From assembly GCA_016710325.1 (NCBI GenBank), contig JADJXK010000002.1, forward strand, positions 4,960,001-5,024,000: 64,000 nucleotides of DNA. The letters are read 5' to 3'. The stretch comes from Candidatus Leptofilum proximum (GTDB lineage: Bacteria; Chloroflexota; Anaerolineae; Promineifilales; Promineifilaceae). This document shows, piece after piece, positions 23,548 through 31,607 of this stretch. The position numbers and the translations under genes were made by a program. The stretch's first letter is position 1; each line of letters begins with the position of its first letter. The notes under the pieces were generated by a model. That model saw only the letters and a program-made list of their open reading frames with translations, had not been told where the DNA came from and searched no databases.

Positions 23548-24048
23548 AGGGGGCTTGACACCTGCTTTCATCATCTGCCGGACGACGAGGTGGTGAAACG
23601 GCCGTATCACATTAAAATAAACTGGCCCCGTCCAGCGATGGTAGTGCACAACTGTCAGCACGTGAAAACGGTTTGGCTGGCCAGCTTCCACAATCACCCC
23701 TAAATGCGCCGTCAGGTGAGATTCGGTTATCCCGGCAAACCAATAGCTGTCTTCCTGCGCCATTTTGACCGCGAAAAAGGCAGCCGACTCCCCGGTCACA
23801 AAAGCAACATCTGCTGGACGTATTTGCAGGTTTTGTGGCATTCCTTTCTGTTTCATGCCCAGCAGGCGCACAAAAAACCAGCGCACGCCGTACAGAAATT
23901 TGACCCAGCCAGGAGTGTAAGAAAGCATGCCAGCAATAAATTCCCGCAGCGACACGTCCCCGCTGATCGTTTTTATGTCAATGTGATTGGCGGTTTTCAT
24001 GAGTTCTGGTAGGTGGGGAACGGCCGTAATCAATACTTCATTTTTCAT
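23527..24048 (-). CDS. DUF2867 family protein
   Basis: 173 aa from the ATG at 24048, chosen because GGAG lies seven bases upstream; the frame is open for 21 more codons. The sequence (DYRW-type core: REFIAGMLSYTPGWVKFLYGVRWFFVRLLGM, then ESHLTAHLGVIVE and VLTVVHYHRWTGPVYFNVIRPFHHLVV) fits the DUF2867 family, small proteins often found alone or fused to NAD-dependent epimerases. Biochemical role unknown. It is convergent with arsC and not obviously linked to it. Confidence 0.8.
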   Translation of the reverse strand: MKNEVLITAVPHLPELMKTANHIDIKTISGDVSLREFIAGMLSYTPGWVKFLYGVRWFFVRLLGMKQKGMPQNLQIRPADVAFVTGESAAFFAVKMAQEDSYWFAGITESHLTAHLGVIVEAGQPNRFHVLTVVHYHRWTGPVYFNVIRPFHHLVVRQMMKAGVKPPLRLQEA

Positions 24049-24163
24049 CAGTCTGCTCCAACTATCGTTGATCAAGCCTAAAACCTGACCTGCCAAATAA
24101 AAAACAACCACACAGGATTACGAGATTTTCTCTTTTTGCTCTTGGCCCTCTGTGGCTAGAATG

Positions 24164-25039
24164 CTAGTAAACGGAGCCGCGGCCACCGAGCCGTTCTACA
24201 TGAACCGGATCGTAACAGTCGCCAAATTTGGTTTTGGGCATGGTGGCCTTCCTGGCCATCAGTTCTTCGTATTCATTATCGTCTACCATGGCCACGATGC
24301 GGGCGATGCTGGCCTCGCCGTCCACAAAGCGCCAGGGGAAGCAGCCCACTGGCACGCGCCGGTTCACCACCAGGTCAATGTCGCCGCCCACACATTCGGC
24401 ATGGATGATGCCCTTGTCGAACATCCACAAGTGCATCATCTGGTACATGTCTTTGGTGAAATAATCGGCCAGGGCCTTGCTGTACTTTTTCTTGAAATGG
24501 GCGTCGGCATCAGCTGCCTGGGCAGGCATCCAGTCGCGAATTTTGGTGTTCATGGGATGATCGGCGCTGCCGCAGTCCACGCCAATCCACTTGATCTTTT
24601 TGTCGATGCACCACTGGGCAAAGCGGGCATCCGGACCGGGATGCATCACCATGTAGCGCACCTCGTTGCCGTATGGCTGGTCCCAGCCAAAATGGTGGTA
24701 GCCCGTATGAATGATGAGAATGTCGCCTTCGCGCACCTCCACACGCTCCTCGATCATTTCCGGCGTGTACACATCATAATCGCCGCACACGTCACTTAAA
24801 TCGACGATGGCCGCGTCGCCCGCCAGGAAATCAAAGTTGAGCTGGGCAATGTCTTTGCCGGGGGTGTAGAAGTGAATTTCGCCGTCGAGATGGGTACCAA
24901 CGTGGTTGCTGTGGGTAACAACCTGGCCATTGGCGCCGTTGGGTGCCAGCCGCTTGAAATATTTCACCTGCAGCGGCTCGTAGGTTGGCCAGGGCGGGGT
25001 GCCAATGCCGAGGGGAATGGTAAGATCGATAAATTTCAC
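24164..25039 (-). CDS. Cyclase / kynurenine formamidase-like metal-dependent hydrolase
   Basis: 291 aa. The family metal motif HxGTHxD is present as SNHVGTHLDGE (His46, His50, Asp52). The N-terminus FIDLTIPLGIGTPPWPTY is typical, and DILIIHTGYHHFGWDQPY and IKWIGVDCGSADHPMN match later core strands. The fold (PF04199) covers kynurenine formamidase, isatin hydrolase and polyketide-cyclase-like enzymes. The protein is longer than kynurenine formamidase (about 210 aa), closer to the isatin-hydrolase branch. No tryptophan-degradation gene adjoins it, so substrate is open. Confidence 0.9.
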   Translation of the reverse strand: MKFIDLTIPLGIGTPPWPTYEPLQVKYFKRLAPNGANGQVVTHSNHVGTHLDGEIHFYTPGKDIAQLNFDFLAGDAAIVDLSDVCGDYDVYTPEMIEERVEVREGDILIIHTGYHHFGWDQPYGNEVRYMVMHPGPDARFAQWCIDKKIKWIGVDCGSADHPMNTKIRDWMPAQAADADAHFKKKYSKALADYFTKDMYQMMHLWMFDKGIIHAECVGGDIDLVVNRRVPVGCFPWRFVDGEASIARIVAMVDDNEYEELMARKATMPKTKFGDCYDPVHVERLGGRGSVY

Positions 25040-25122
25040 AAGATTACTCCTTTGTTTGTTGGCGGAATTATAGTACGGGCCAGCGGTAAATTTCTAACAA
25101 TATTCTGTCAATGGGATTGCCG

Positions 25123-25575
25123 CTAAAACATTTTTAGGAAGCGGGAGGCGATGCCCAGGAGTACCAGGTAGCGCAGTGTTTTACCAAAGATGACCCAGAA
25201 GCTAAAGATTCCCAAATGCATGTGGAGGGCACCGGCAACGGCCGTTAACGGATCACCAATAAACGGCACCCAGGAAAAAAACAGGGCCACCGGCCCCCAA
25301 CGCTCATAAAATCGTTCGGCCCGGCTCCATGTTTTGGGATCAATCTTCACATACCGTCCCAGCACAAAATCGGTGCCTTTTTTACCCACAAAGTAATTCA
25401 GCACCGAACCAGAATAGCTGCCCGCCGTGGCCACCACAATCACCAGCCAGACGTTGTAGCCCAGCGGTGGCATGCCCACAACAAAAATTTCCGAGGCCAG
25501 CGGCAGCAGTGATGCCGATAAAAAGCTGATGAGGAACAGCCCAAAGTAACCGAGACTAAAGATGAAGTTAATCAT
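25123..25575 (-). CDS. YqaA/DedA-like (VTT-domain) membrane protein
   Basis: 150 aa with four or so hydrophobic segments. LPLASEIFVVGMPPLGYN is the re-entrant region with the conserved Glu, and WGPVALFFSWVPFIGDPLTAVAGALHM is the second conserved block containing the Gly-Asp pair. This is the small YqaA branch of the DedA superfamily, implicated in lipid scrambling and membrane-potential maintenance. A heptad repeat array lies just upstream, between it and aroF. Confidence 0.9.
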   Translation of the reverse strand: MINFIFSLGYFGLFLISFLSASLLPLASEIFVVGMPPLGYNVWLVIVVATAGSYSGSVLNYFVGKKGTDFVLGRYVKIDPKTWSRAERFYERWGPVALFFSWVPFIGDPLTAVAGALHMHLGIFSFWVIFGKTLRYLVLLGIASRFLKMF

Positions 25576-25577
25576 AG

Positions 25578-25637
25578 AAGAGATTTGAGATTAGAGATTA
25601 GAGATTGTCAATCTCCAATCTCCAGTCTCTAATCTCC
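25578..25637. repeat. Heptamer tandem array forming a hairpin (array E)
   Basis: Seven-base units GAGATTT, GAGATTA, GAGATTA, GAGATTG are followed by reverse-complement units CAATCTC, CAGTCTC and TAATCTC. It is the same design as the octamer arrays but with a different unit and period. It fills the gap between the YqaA-like gene and aroF. Confidence 0.8.
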
Positions 25638-25650
25638 TAATGCACGTGGT

Positions 25651-26478
25651 TTAGGTAAAAGTTCGACCGAAAACGGCCGTTACCTTTTCCATCTCTGTCA
25701 CAAAGTGGGGCAGGGTGCTCAGCGGCAGCGATTGCTGGCCGTCGGACAGGGCGTTGGCCGGGTCGGGATGAAATTCTACCAGCAGCCCGTCGGCTCCGGC
25801 GGCCAGCGCGGCGCGGGCGGCGGGCAGCACCAGGTCAGCCCGCCCCGTGGCATGGCTGGGATCGGCAATGACGGGGTAGGGGCTCAACTGCTTGGCCAGG
25901 GCGATGGCGTTGGTGTCCAGCGTATTGCGCGTGGCCGTCTCAAAGGTGCGAATGCCCCGCTCGCAGAGCATGATGTTTTGGTTGCCCCGGCTGCTGATGT
26001 GTTCGGCGGCCTTCAGCCACTCCTCAATAGTTGACATAAAACCGCGCTTGAGCAGCACCGGCTTTTGCAGTTCGCCAACAGCCCAGAGCAGCGGATAATG
26101 CTGCATGTTGCGGCTGCCCAGCTGGATGATGTCGGCGTAGCGTGCCACCAGCGGCACGTGTTCTACTGCCAGCGCCTCGGTGATCACCAGCAGGCCAAAC
26201 TCGTCGGCCACGTCACGCAAAATTTCCAGCCCTGTTTCGCCCAACCCCTGGAAGCTGTCCGGCGAAGTGCGCGGTTTAAAGGCGCCGCCGCGCAGCACAC
26301 GGCCGCCCACACGGGCCACAGCTTCGGCGGCGGCGCGGGTCTGGGCATAGCTTTCCACCGAGCATGGCCCGGCCATGAGCACCACATCGCTGCTACCCAC
26401 GGCAAAATCAGCCGTAATGTGCACAGGTTTTGTGGCCTGAGTGGGCGCGGGTGATTGTAGTTTCGGCAAACGATTCAC
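25651..26478 (-). CDS. aroF: 3-deoxy-7-phosphoheptulonate (DAHP) synthase
   Basis: 275 aa from a GTG at 26478 with AAGGA five bases upstream; the open frame reaches a TTG at 26520 that lacks such a site. First enzyme of the shikimate pathway, joining phosphoenolpyruvate and erythrose 4-phosphate. Signatures are LMAGPCSVES, RGGAFKPRTSPDSFQGLG, QLGSRNMQHYPLL, PVLLKRGF and DPSHATGR. It belongs to the short type I-beta group related to KDO-8-phosphate synthase. The N-terminal 30 residues have no clear regulatory ACT or ferredoxin-like domain. A promoter and a palindrome lie upstream. Confidence 0.95.
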   Translation of the reverse strand: MNRLPKLQSPAPTQATKPVHITADFAVGSSDVVLMAGPCSVESYAQTRAAAEAVARVGGRVLRGGAFKPRTSPDSFQGLGETGLEILRDVADEFGLLVITEALAVEHVPLVARYADIIQLGSRNMQHYPLLWAVGELQKPVLLKRGFMSTIEEWLKAAEHISSRGNQNIMLCERGIRTFETATRNTLDTNAIALAKQLSPYPVIADPSHATGRADLVLPAARAALAAGADGLLVEFHPDPANALSDGQQSLPLSTLPHFVTEMEKVTAVFGRTFT

Positions 26479-26566
26479 AGTTTTCCTTATAACCTTTTCC
26501 TGGGGCCAGATTGGCGACAATTATCTAACAATCTTGTCACCTCGCCAGCCAGAAAAGTGCAGAACT

Positions 26567-26582
26567 TTCAAAATATTTTGAA
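26567..26582. promoter_or_regulatory. Palindrome at the aroF transcription start
   Basis: TTCAAAATATTTTGAA is a perfect 16-bp palindrome overlapping the predicted start of transcription (about 26579), a normal position for a repressor site. The remaining leader to the GTG is about 90 bases and can form a weak hairpin around GGTGACAA and TTGTCGCC. Confidence 0.5.
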
Positions 26583-26585
26583 CGA

Positions 26586-26615
26586 ATTATACTCAGTTTT
26601 GCTAAGTTGCGTCAA
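26586..26615 (-). promoter_or_regulatory. Sigma-70 promoter of aroF
   Basis: On the minus strand TTGACG (26610-26615) and TATAAT (26586-26591) are separated by 18 bases. It drives aroF and possibly the YqaA-like gene beyond it. Confidence 0.75.
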
Positions 26616-26653
26616 TTTTCACAACGGCCGTTCATCCAATGGCCCTACAATTG

Positions 26654-26683
26654 TTGACAAAAGAGGGGATGAAAGTCTTTAAT
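26654..26683 (+). promoter_or_regulatory. Possible sigma-70 promoter of the small membrane protein gene
   Basis: TTGACA (26654-26659) and TTTAAT (26678-26683) are separated by 18 bases, about 90 bases before the ATG at 26771. A second TTGACA occurs near 26714 with no clear -10. Confidence 0.5.
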
Positions 26684-26770
26684 ACCGGTGATCAGGTGTA
26701 AGCCTGTGAGAAAGTTGACATAATGGCGCGGAACGGCCGTGGCCATTTTTCCCATACATGGAGGATTTTA

Positions 26771-27349
26771 ATGAGTCGTAATACAAAAATTGTGGTCGGC
26801 ATTATTGCCGGAATTTTGGGTGTTTGCTGCATCATCGCCATTGTTGCTGCCCTGGTACTGCCCCGCATGTTCCAAAACTTTGCCGAGAGCGTGGATGATC
26901 CCGCCGCGGCAGCTGATGTGGCTTCATCGATCGTCGATTATGATCTGCCCGCTGGTTACGATGAACAAGGAGCCATGAATTTTTTCGGTTTTCGCATGGC
27001 TTTCATCACCGGTCCTGACGAAAACTCTATGATTATGCTGGCAGAATTCCCTGCCTCGTTGGCCGGGGAGGAGGAGCAGATGCAGCAGCAGATGCGTGAC
27101 GCTTTTGCCAACCAGACCGGGACGCAAAACATGCAGCTGGAACTTGTTGGCAGTGAAGAGGTCACTATCAACGGCGCCGACGCCACGTTGGCTACCTACG
27201 AAGGTACTGATGGGCAGGGCAACAACGTCCGCCAAATCCTCGGTGTTTTTGAGACAAAAGGCGGCAGCCCGGGCATGTTGATGATCTTCGGCGACCAGGA
27301 CAACTGGGATGAGGACGGCGTCAGCCGCTTCCTCGATTCATTGGAGTAA
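26771..27349 (+). CDS. Membrane-anchored hypothetical protein
   Basis: 192 aa from the ATG at 26771, chosen because GGAGG lies just upstream; the frame is open for 16 more codons. One N-terminal membrane helix (residues 6-31, VVGIIAGILGVCCIIAIVAALVL) anchors an extracytoplasmic domain of about 150 residues with alternating strands (YDLPAGYDEQGAMNFFGFRMAFITG; ELVGSEEVTINGADATLATYEGTDG; GSPGMLMIFGDQDNW). No enzyme motif is seen. The pattern resembles small secreted proteins of unknown function common in Chloroflexota, but I cannot name a family. A terminator follows. Confidence 0.8.
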   Translation: MSRNTKIVVGIIAGILGVCCIIAIVAALVLPRMFQNFAESVDDPAAAADVASSIVDYDLPAGYDEQGAMNFFGFRMAFITGPDENSMIMLAEFPASLAGEEEQMQQQMRDAFANQTGTQNMQLELVGSEEVTINGADATLATYEGTDGQGNNVRQILGVFETKGGSPGMLMIFGDQDNWDEDGVSRFLDSLE

Positions 27350-27366
27350 GATTAGCTCAAATCACA

Positions 27367-27421
27367 TTTCCCCGGAAACTGTCTGCGAGACCAACTCTTT
27401 TGTGGAAAGTTTCCGGGGAAA
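27367..27421. repeat. Inverted repeat after the hypothetical gene
   Basis: TTTCCCCGGAAACT (27367-27380) and AGTTTCCGGGGAAA (27408-27421) are perfect 14-base arms with a 27-base loop. No T-run follows, so it is not a standard terminator by itself; it may protect the 3' end or be a short repeat element. Confidence 0.6.
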
Positions 27422-27432
27422 TTTGCTGTTTC

Positions 27433-27465
27433 ACCTCCTGCCGGGCCAACCAGCGGGAGGTTTTT
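27433..27465 (+). terminator. Rho-independent terminator
   Basis: ACCTCCTGC and GCGGGAGGT form a nine-pair stem (one G-T pair), followed by TTTTT. It ends the transcript of the gene at 26771 before the convergent nitroreductase. Confidence 0.7.
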
Positions 27466-27473
27466 GTGTGTTC

Positions 27474-28130
27474 CTACCGCCTGCTGCCCCAACTGTTCCA
27501 GGATGTGACTTCCCTGGCCGGAACGCGCCTGGCTGGTTGAAAGTCATCACCAGTGTAGTAGGCTACCGGCAGCAGGGCGGCCTGGGTAACGTAGCGGGGA
27601 ATGCCCAGAATCTCTGCAATTTCGTTTTCGTAGCGCAGATGCAGCGTGGTCCAGGCCGCACCCAGGCCGCGTGCGCGCAGGGCAAACATAAAGGACCAGG
27701 CGGCGGGCAAAATGGAGCCATACAGTCCGGCCTGGGCCATCGGCCCGGCAGTTTCCACCCGCCCTTCGATGCAGGGGATGACCATAACGGGGACACGAGA
27801 CATATTTTGTGCCAGGAAAAGGGCCGATTTCACCACGCGGCTCTGCTGTTTGGGATCATGGTCTCGATCACCACGGCTTTCCGCCTGCTCGTGGTTGGAG
27901 CGAGCGTAGATAAAAAATGATTGTTTGTACAGCTCCCCAATCTGCGTTTTTTTCTCCGCATCGGTGATAACCAGAAAGTGCCACCCCTGCGAATTGCCGC
28001 CGGTGGGCGCCTGAATGGCAATCTCCAGGCATTCTTCGATCACTTCGGGTGGCACGGGGCGATCTAGATCGAGCCGTTTGCGCACAGAGCGGGTGGTGGT
28101 TAATAATTTATCGATCGTAGCGAGGTCCAT
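27474..28130 (-). CDS. Nitroreductase family protein
   Basis: 218 aa from the ATG at 28130 with AGGAGA upstream; the open frame continues into the octamer repeat array and is not used. FMN-binding features include TTTRSVRKRLDLDRPVPPEVIEECLEIAIQAPTGGNSQGWHFLVI and the C-terminal LRARGLGAAWTTLHL. It is a flavin-dependent oxidoreductase using NAD(P)H; the substrate is not predictable. The GNSQGWHF variant with a long middle section (residues 70-105) is usual for actinobacterial and Chloroflexi members. Confidence 0.9.
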   Translation of the reverse strand: MDLATIDKLLTTTRSVRKRLDLDRPVPPEVIEECLEIAIQAPTGGNSQGWHFLVITDAEKKTQIGELYKQSFFIYARSNHEQAESRGDRDHDPKQQSRVVKSALFLAQNMSRVPVMVIPCIEGRVETAGPMAQAGLYGSILPAAWSFMFALRARGLGAAWTTLHLRYENEIAEILGIPRYVTQAALLPVAYYTGDDFQPARRVPAREVTSWNSWGSRR

Positions 28131-28155
28131 TTGGGGTCTCCTGGAGTACGGGTGC

Positions 28156-28211
28156 GTAATTGAGTAATTGGGTAATTGGGTAACTGCCTGATTATCCAAT
28201 TACTTCTTACC
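28156..28211. repeat. Octamer tandem array (array B)
   Basis: Units GTAATTGA, GTAATTGG, GTAATTGG, GTAACTGC are followed by the degenerate reverse units ATTATCCA and ATTACTTC. It is the same family as arrays at 9652, 49388 and 52023, and lies in the divergent gap between the nitroreductase and the flippase. Confidence 0.75.
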
Positions 28212-28297
28212 TTATTGTGGCACATCATAGAGACACGGCAAATTTACGATTGAAGCGTATGATGCCAGAAGCTTAATCTTAGAAAGACAAACCGCCT

Positions 28298-29794
28298 ATG
28301 TCGCAAAATGACAATAGTAGCATTGCTGGCCGAACCATCCATAGTTCACTGTATAGTCTGATTGCTTCTACCATCACAATCACGCTGGGCTTTATTCGAT
28401 TTATTCTACTGCTCTACTTTTTGCTCCCTGAAGATTTTGGTGTTTTTACTCAGGCAATGTTATTTATCACCCTGGCGTCTCAGTTACGTTTGCCAGGTTT
28501 GGATTTAGCCATTATTCAGCGGCAAGAAGTAAATGAATCTGTCCGGCGTACCTATTTTTCTATGAAAATGGGTTCTCTTATTGTTAGTGTTCTTATTATG
28601 GCGACAGCGGCGCCGTATATCGGACAAGTTTATCCAACGATGCCCCTGCTGACGGGGATTCTTTTGGCGCTGTTGAGCCTGGATATCGTCAAGGGATTAA
28701 ACGGTGTTCAAGAGGCCCTGCTGCGCCGCGAACTAGCATTTAAACAAATTGCAGCAGCCGACATTACCAGTGCGATCTCTATGACTATTCTTACCCCTTA
28801 TCTGGCCTGGCGTGGTTTTGGCGCCTGGAGCCTGGTGGCCGAGGTACTTGTTGGGCAGATTTCCAGGGGAGGAATTGTATGGTTTTTTGCTCGTGTCTGG
28901 TGGCCCAGGCCCGGTTGGAATAAGGTCATCGCGGCCGATTTATGGCAGTTTAGCAACAAATTGTGGGGCACATCGGTACTCAGCTTTATCACCGATAGAT
29001 TTGATGATTTTTGGATAGGGCAGGCAATGGGATCGGAATCCCTGGGTTATTATTCTCGCGCCTATGAAGCTGCCCGTTATCCCAGACGTGTAATCGCTTT
29101 GCCCCTTAGCACCGTGTTTTTTTCTACGTATGCGCGCTTGCAGGACGATAGGCAGCGATTATCTCAGGCATTTTTTCGCCTGACCAGTCTGCTGGTCCGC
29201 GCTAGTTTTGGCTTTTCACTCATTCTTATTTTGGCGGCCCCTGAATTTATCTCTCTTTTAGGGGAGACCTGGCAGCCCATGCTGGTTACCTTTCAATTGA
29301 TGATCATTTACACGTTGTTGGACCCGCTGGCAGTAGGGGCAGCGGATTTGCTCGTGGCCATTGGACGTCCAGAATTGCCGTTCCGCACAAATATAGTTCA
29401 GGTTATTATTTTTGTACCGGCCGTCATTTTGCTTGGGTCCTGGTTGGGCATCGTGGGGGTGGCGCTTGCAGCTAATTTGATGGTTGCAATAGGTGCAATT
29501 ATCCTGTTCTGGCACACACACCGGTTTGTTGATTATTCGGCTCGACGTCTCTGGCTGTGGCCGGGTATGGCCTTCTTTGTGACGGGCGCCGCCATTTTGT
29601 TCCTCAATCCAATCTGGGTAACATTAACGTCCTGGCTGGTGTTAATCATCAAGGCCGGGCTAATCTGTGTTATTTATGGCGGGTTATTATTTATCATCGA
29701 AAAAGAGGAAATTTTACACAGTTCAAAAATGGTCTGGCACCAGGTACAATCTTTATTTGCCGGTTTCAGACTGCGGAACAGAAAACGCTTCTAA
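28298..29794 (+). CDS. Oligosaccharide flippase (Wzx-like, MOP superfamily)
   Basis: 498 aa with about twelve to fourteen membrane segments. The N-terminal region (GRTIHSSLYSLIASTITITLGFIRFILLLYFLLPEDFGVFTQAML) and LPGLDLAIIQRQEV fit the polysaccharide-biosynthesis (PST) exporters of the MOP superfamily. It would flip lipid-linked sugar units across the membrane for surface polysaccharide. It starts a plus-strand group with a methyltransferase and a glycosyltransferase. The gene looks more AT-rich than its neighbours and contains no ACGGCCGT, a sign of recent transfer. Confidence 0.9.
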   Translation: MSQNDNSSIAGRTIHSSLYSLIASTITITLGFIRFILLLYFLLPEDFGVFTQAMLFITLASQLRLPGLDLAIIQRQEVNESVRRTYFSMKMGSLIVSVLIMATAAPYIGQVYPTMPLLTGILLALLSLDIVKGLNGVQEALLRRELAFKQIAAADITSAISMTILTPYLAWRGFGAWSLVAEVLVGQISRGGIVWFFARVWWPRPGWNKVIAADLWQFSNKLWGTSVLSFITDRFDDFWIGQAMGSESLGYYSRAYEAARYPRRVIALPLSTVFFSTYARLQDDRQRLSQAFFRLTSLLVRASFGFSLILILAAPEFISLLGETWQPMLVTFQLMIIYTLLDPLAVGAADLLVAIGRPELPFRTNIVQVIIFVPAVILLGSWLGIVGVALAANLMVAIGAIILFWHTHRFVDYSARRLWLWPGMAFFVTGAAILFLNPIWVTLTSWLVLIIKAGLICVIYGGLLFIIEKEEILHSSKMVWHQVQSLFAGFRLRNRKRF

Positions 29795-29831
29795 AGCAGC
29801 CGCGGCCCAAGCTCGCCGATAGGATAAATCG

Positions 29832-30476
29832 ATGAACGATTCTGATTCTCGTCAATGGTGGCGTCAGCAGTTTTCACCAATCAAGCAGCAGTACGTGCAG
29901 CAGTTTGCTAAGGGAAACACGGCTTTAGATATTGGCACGGGTGCGGGATTTTATGGCGCGATGCTGCAAGAAAGAGGGTTCCAGGTTGTGGGGGTGGATA
30001 TTCAGCCTCAGCGAGACTATGCTTATCCTGTAGTACAGGCGCGTTTGGCGGCGCTGCCGTTTCAACGGCCGTTCGACACCGTCTTAGCTTTCGATATCCT
30101 GGAACATGAGCCCCTGGAGATGGCAGCCCTTCACGAGCTGCGTCGCCTGACCGGGCAGCGCCTGCTCCTCTCGGTCCCCAATGCCGATGACGCCCTCATC
30201 ACGCCCTATAACCTGACATTTAAGCACCACATCGATAAGACCCACCAGCGAGAGTATCATGTGGCTGGTTTGTCGGATAAATTAACGGAAGCGGGTTTCT
30301 ATGTGCGACACATTGCACGCAGGGGGGCTGTAAGTCCAGCGTTTTTTTCAGAGTTTGTACGGCCGACTTTACTACGCCAACCAACGCGCTTTTTGATTAA
30401 GGCGCTTTTTAAACTGAAAGTTCTGTACAATGAAGCGTTGATGGCGGATTTGTATGTGGTGGCGGAGCCGGTTTGA
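29832..30476 (+). CDS. Class I SAM-dependent methyltransferase
   Basis: 214 aa. Motif I is ALDIGTGAGFYGAML, with the acidic end of strand 2 in VVGVDIQPQ and motif IV-like FDTVLAFDILEHEP. SAM is bound by the glycine-rich loop; the acceptor is unknown. It lies 37 bases after the flippase and before a glycosyltransferase, so it probably modifies a sugar or polyprenyl-linked intermediate in the same surface-polysaccharide pathway. This is inferred from context. Confidence 0.88.
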   Translation: MNDSDSRQWWRQQFSPIKQQYVQQFAKGNTALDIGTGAGFYGAMLQERGFQVVGVDIQPQRDYAYPVVQARLAALPFQRPFDTVLAFDILEHEPLEMAALHELRRLTGQRLLLSVPNADDALITPYNLTFKHHIDKTHQREYHVAGLSDKLTEAGFYVRHIARRGAVSPAFFSEFVRPTLLRQPTRFLIKALFKLKVLYNEALMADLYVVAEPV

Positions 30477-30482
30477 AGATGA

Positions 30483-30530
30483 TTGGGTGACAAGGTGACA
30501 GGGTGAAGGGGTGAGGGGTGAAAAGGTGAT
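30483..30530. repeat. GGTGA-type tandem array (array F)
   Basis: Units of seven or eight bases (GGGTGAC, AAGGTGAC, AGGGTGAA, GGGGTGA, GGGGTGA, AAAGGTGA) run tandemly in one direction with no inverted partner. The last unit may provide the purine-rich ribosome site for the glycosyltransferase that starts at 30542. Confidence 0.65.
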
Positions 30531-30541
30531 AAAATTTGTTC

Positions 30542-31606
30542 ATGGATAAACACCTGGTGATTCTTACGTTGGACTTTAAGCCGGACACGGGGGGCGTTCA
30601 GGAATATCTTTTTCAACTGAGCCAAAGAGTGGCGAAACAGTTTCGCGTTACGGTTGTGACGCCTGTTTTAGGGGGGTTGCCACAAGAAACTTTTTTTCAA
30701 CGTGTTTGTTTACCGCGAGTCTCACCTTTTGTTATCTGGCGATTGTTAAGAGCACTGGCGCCAACGCATGTGTTGGTTGGTCATGCCCATCCGAAACTGC
30801 TGGCAGGTGCCTGGTTATGGGGGAACTATTCCGTACTTGTCTATGGCAACGATTTTCTCGCGGCGCAGAGACGGTGGCATCGGCCGTTTTTTAACTATTT
30901 GCTGCGGCAAGGCAAACCAATCATGGCAATTTCCCGGGCTACGGCCGTTGCCCTGCAAAAAATCATCAACCAAACCGCAGCCATCATTTACCCCGGCACA
31001 GAGCCAAACCGGTTTTCTCCCGCCAGGCGCCCCCAGAATAATGAAACGCCGATCCTGTTGACCGTGGGGCGACTGGTGCCGCGCAAGGGCATCGACCTGA
31101 TGCTGCAAGCGCTGCCGCTGATTTTGCGGGAAACGGCCGTTATCTATCACATCGGCGGCAGTGGCCCAGATCGTGTCCGGCTGGAAAAATTGGTGCAGGT
31201 ATTGGGCATCCAGCACGCGGTTCGGTTTTTAGGCCGCATTCCAGACGACGAACTGCCGCAACTGTATGCCAGCGCCGATCTGTTTGTGATGCCCAACCGG
31301 GAAATCCAGGAAGAGGGCAGCCTGGAAGGGTTTGGCATTGTTTTTTTAGAGGCCAGCGCCAGCGGCCTGCCGGTGATTGCCGGCCGGAGCGGCGGTGCCG
31401 TGGAAGCGGTGCAAGATGGCATCACTGGGTTGTTGGTTACCCCTGATTCGGTGGAGGAATTGGCAACGGCCGTTCTGACCCTGTTACAAGATGCGCCAAA
31501 ACGGCAACAGATGGGCCAGGCGGGTCGGCAGTGGGTAGAAACAGAGATGAATTGGGACCGAACCGCTCAGCGGTTTATGGAATTGTTAGAGACGCACAGC
31601 GGGTAA
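30542..31606 (+). CDS. Glycosyltransferase family 4
   Basis: 354 aa from the ATG at 30542. The N-domain starts LVILTLDFKPDTGGVQEYLFQLSQ, the GT4 acceptor-side signature. The C-domain shows TVGRLVPRKGIDLMLQALPLI, FLGRIPDDELPQLYASADLFVMPN and EGFGIVFLEASASGLPVIAGRSGG, the EX7E nucleotide-sugar motif. GT-B fold, retaining. Likely adds a hexose to a lipid-linked glycan with the flippase and methyltransferase upstream. Only two bases separate it from the next gene. Confidence 0.95.
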   Translation: MDKHLVILTLDFKPDTGGVQEYLFQLSQRVAKQFRVTVVTPVLGGLPQETFFQRVCLPRVSPFVIWRLLRALAPTHVLVGHAHPKLLAGAWLWGNYSVLVYGNDFLAAQRRWHRPFFNYLLRQGKPIMAISRATAVALQKIINQTAAIIYPGTEPNRFSPARRPQNNETPILLTVGRLVPRKGIDLMLQALPLILRETAVIYHIGGSGPDRVRLEKLVQVLGIQHAVRFLGRIPDDELPQLYASADLFVMPNREIQEEGSLEGFGIVFLEASASGLPVIAGRSGGAVEAVQDGITGLLVTPDSVEELATAVLTLLQDAPKRQQMGQAGRQWVETEMNWDRTAQRFMELLETHSG

Positions 31607-31607
31607 G

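Noticed and set aside
19784..25575. Tryptophan or aromatic biosynthesis operon around trpB and aroF
   Set aside because: trpB and aroF are 4 kb apart, on opposite strands and separately promoted; no trpA or other pathway gene lies between them.
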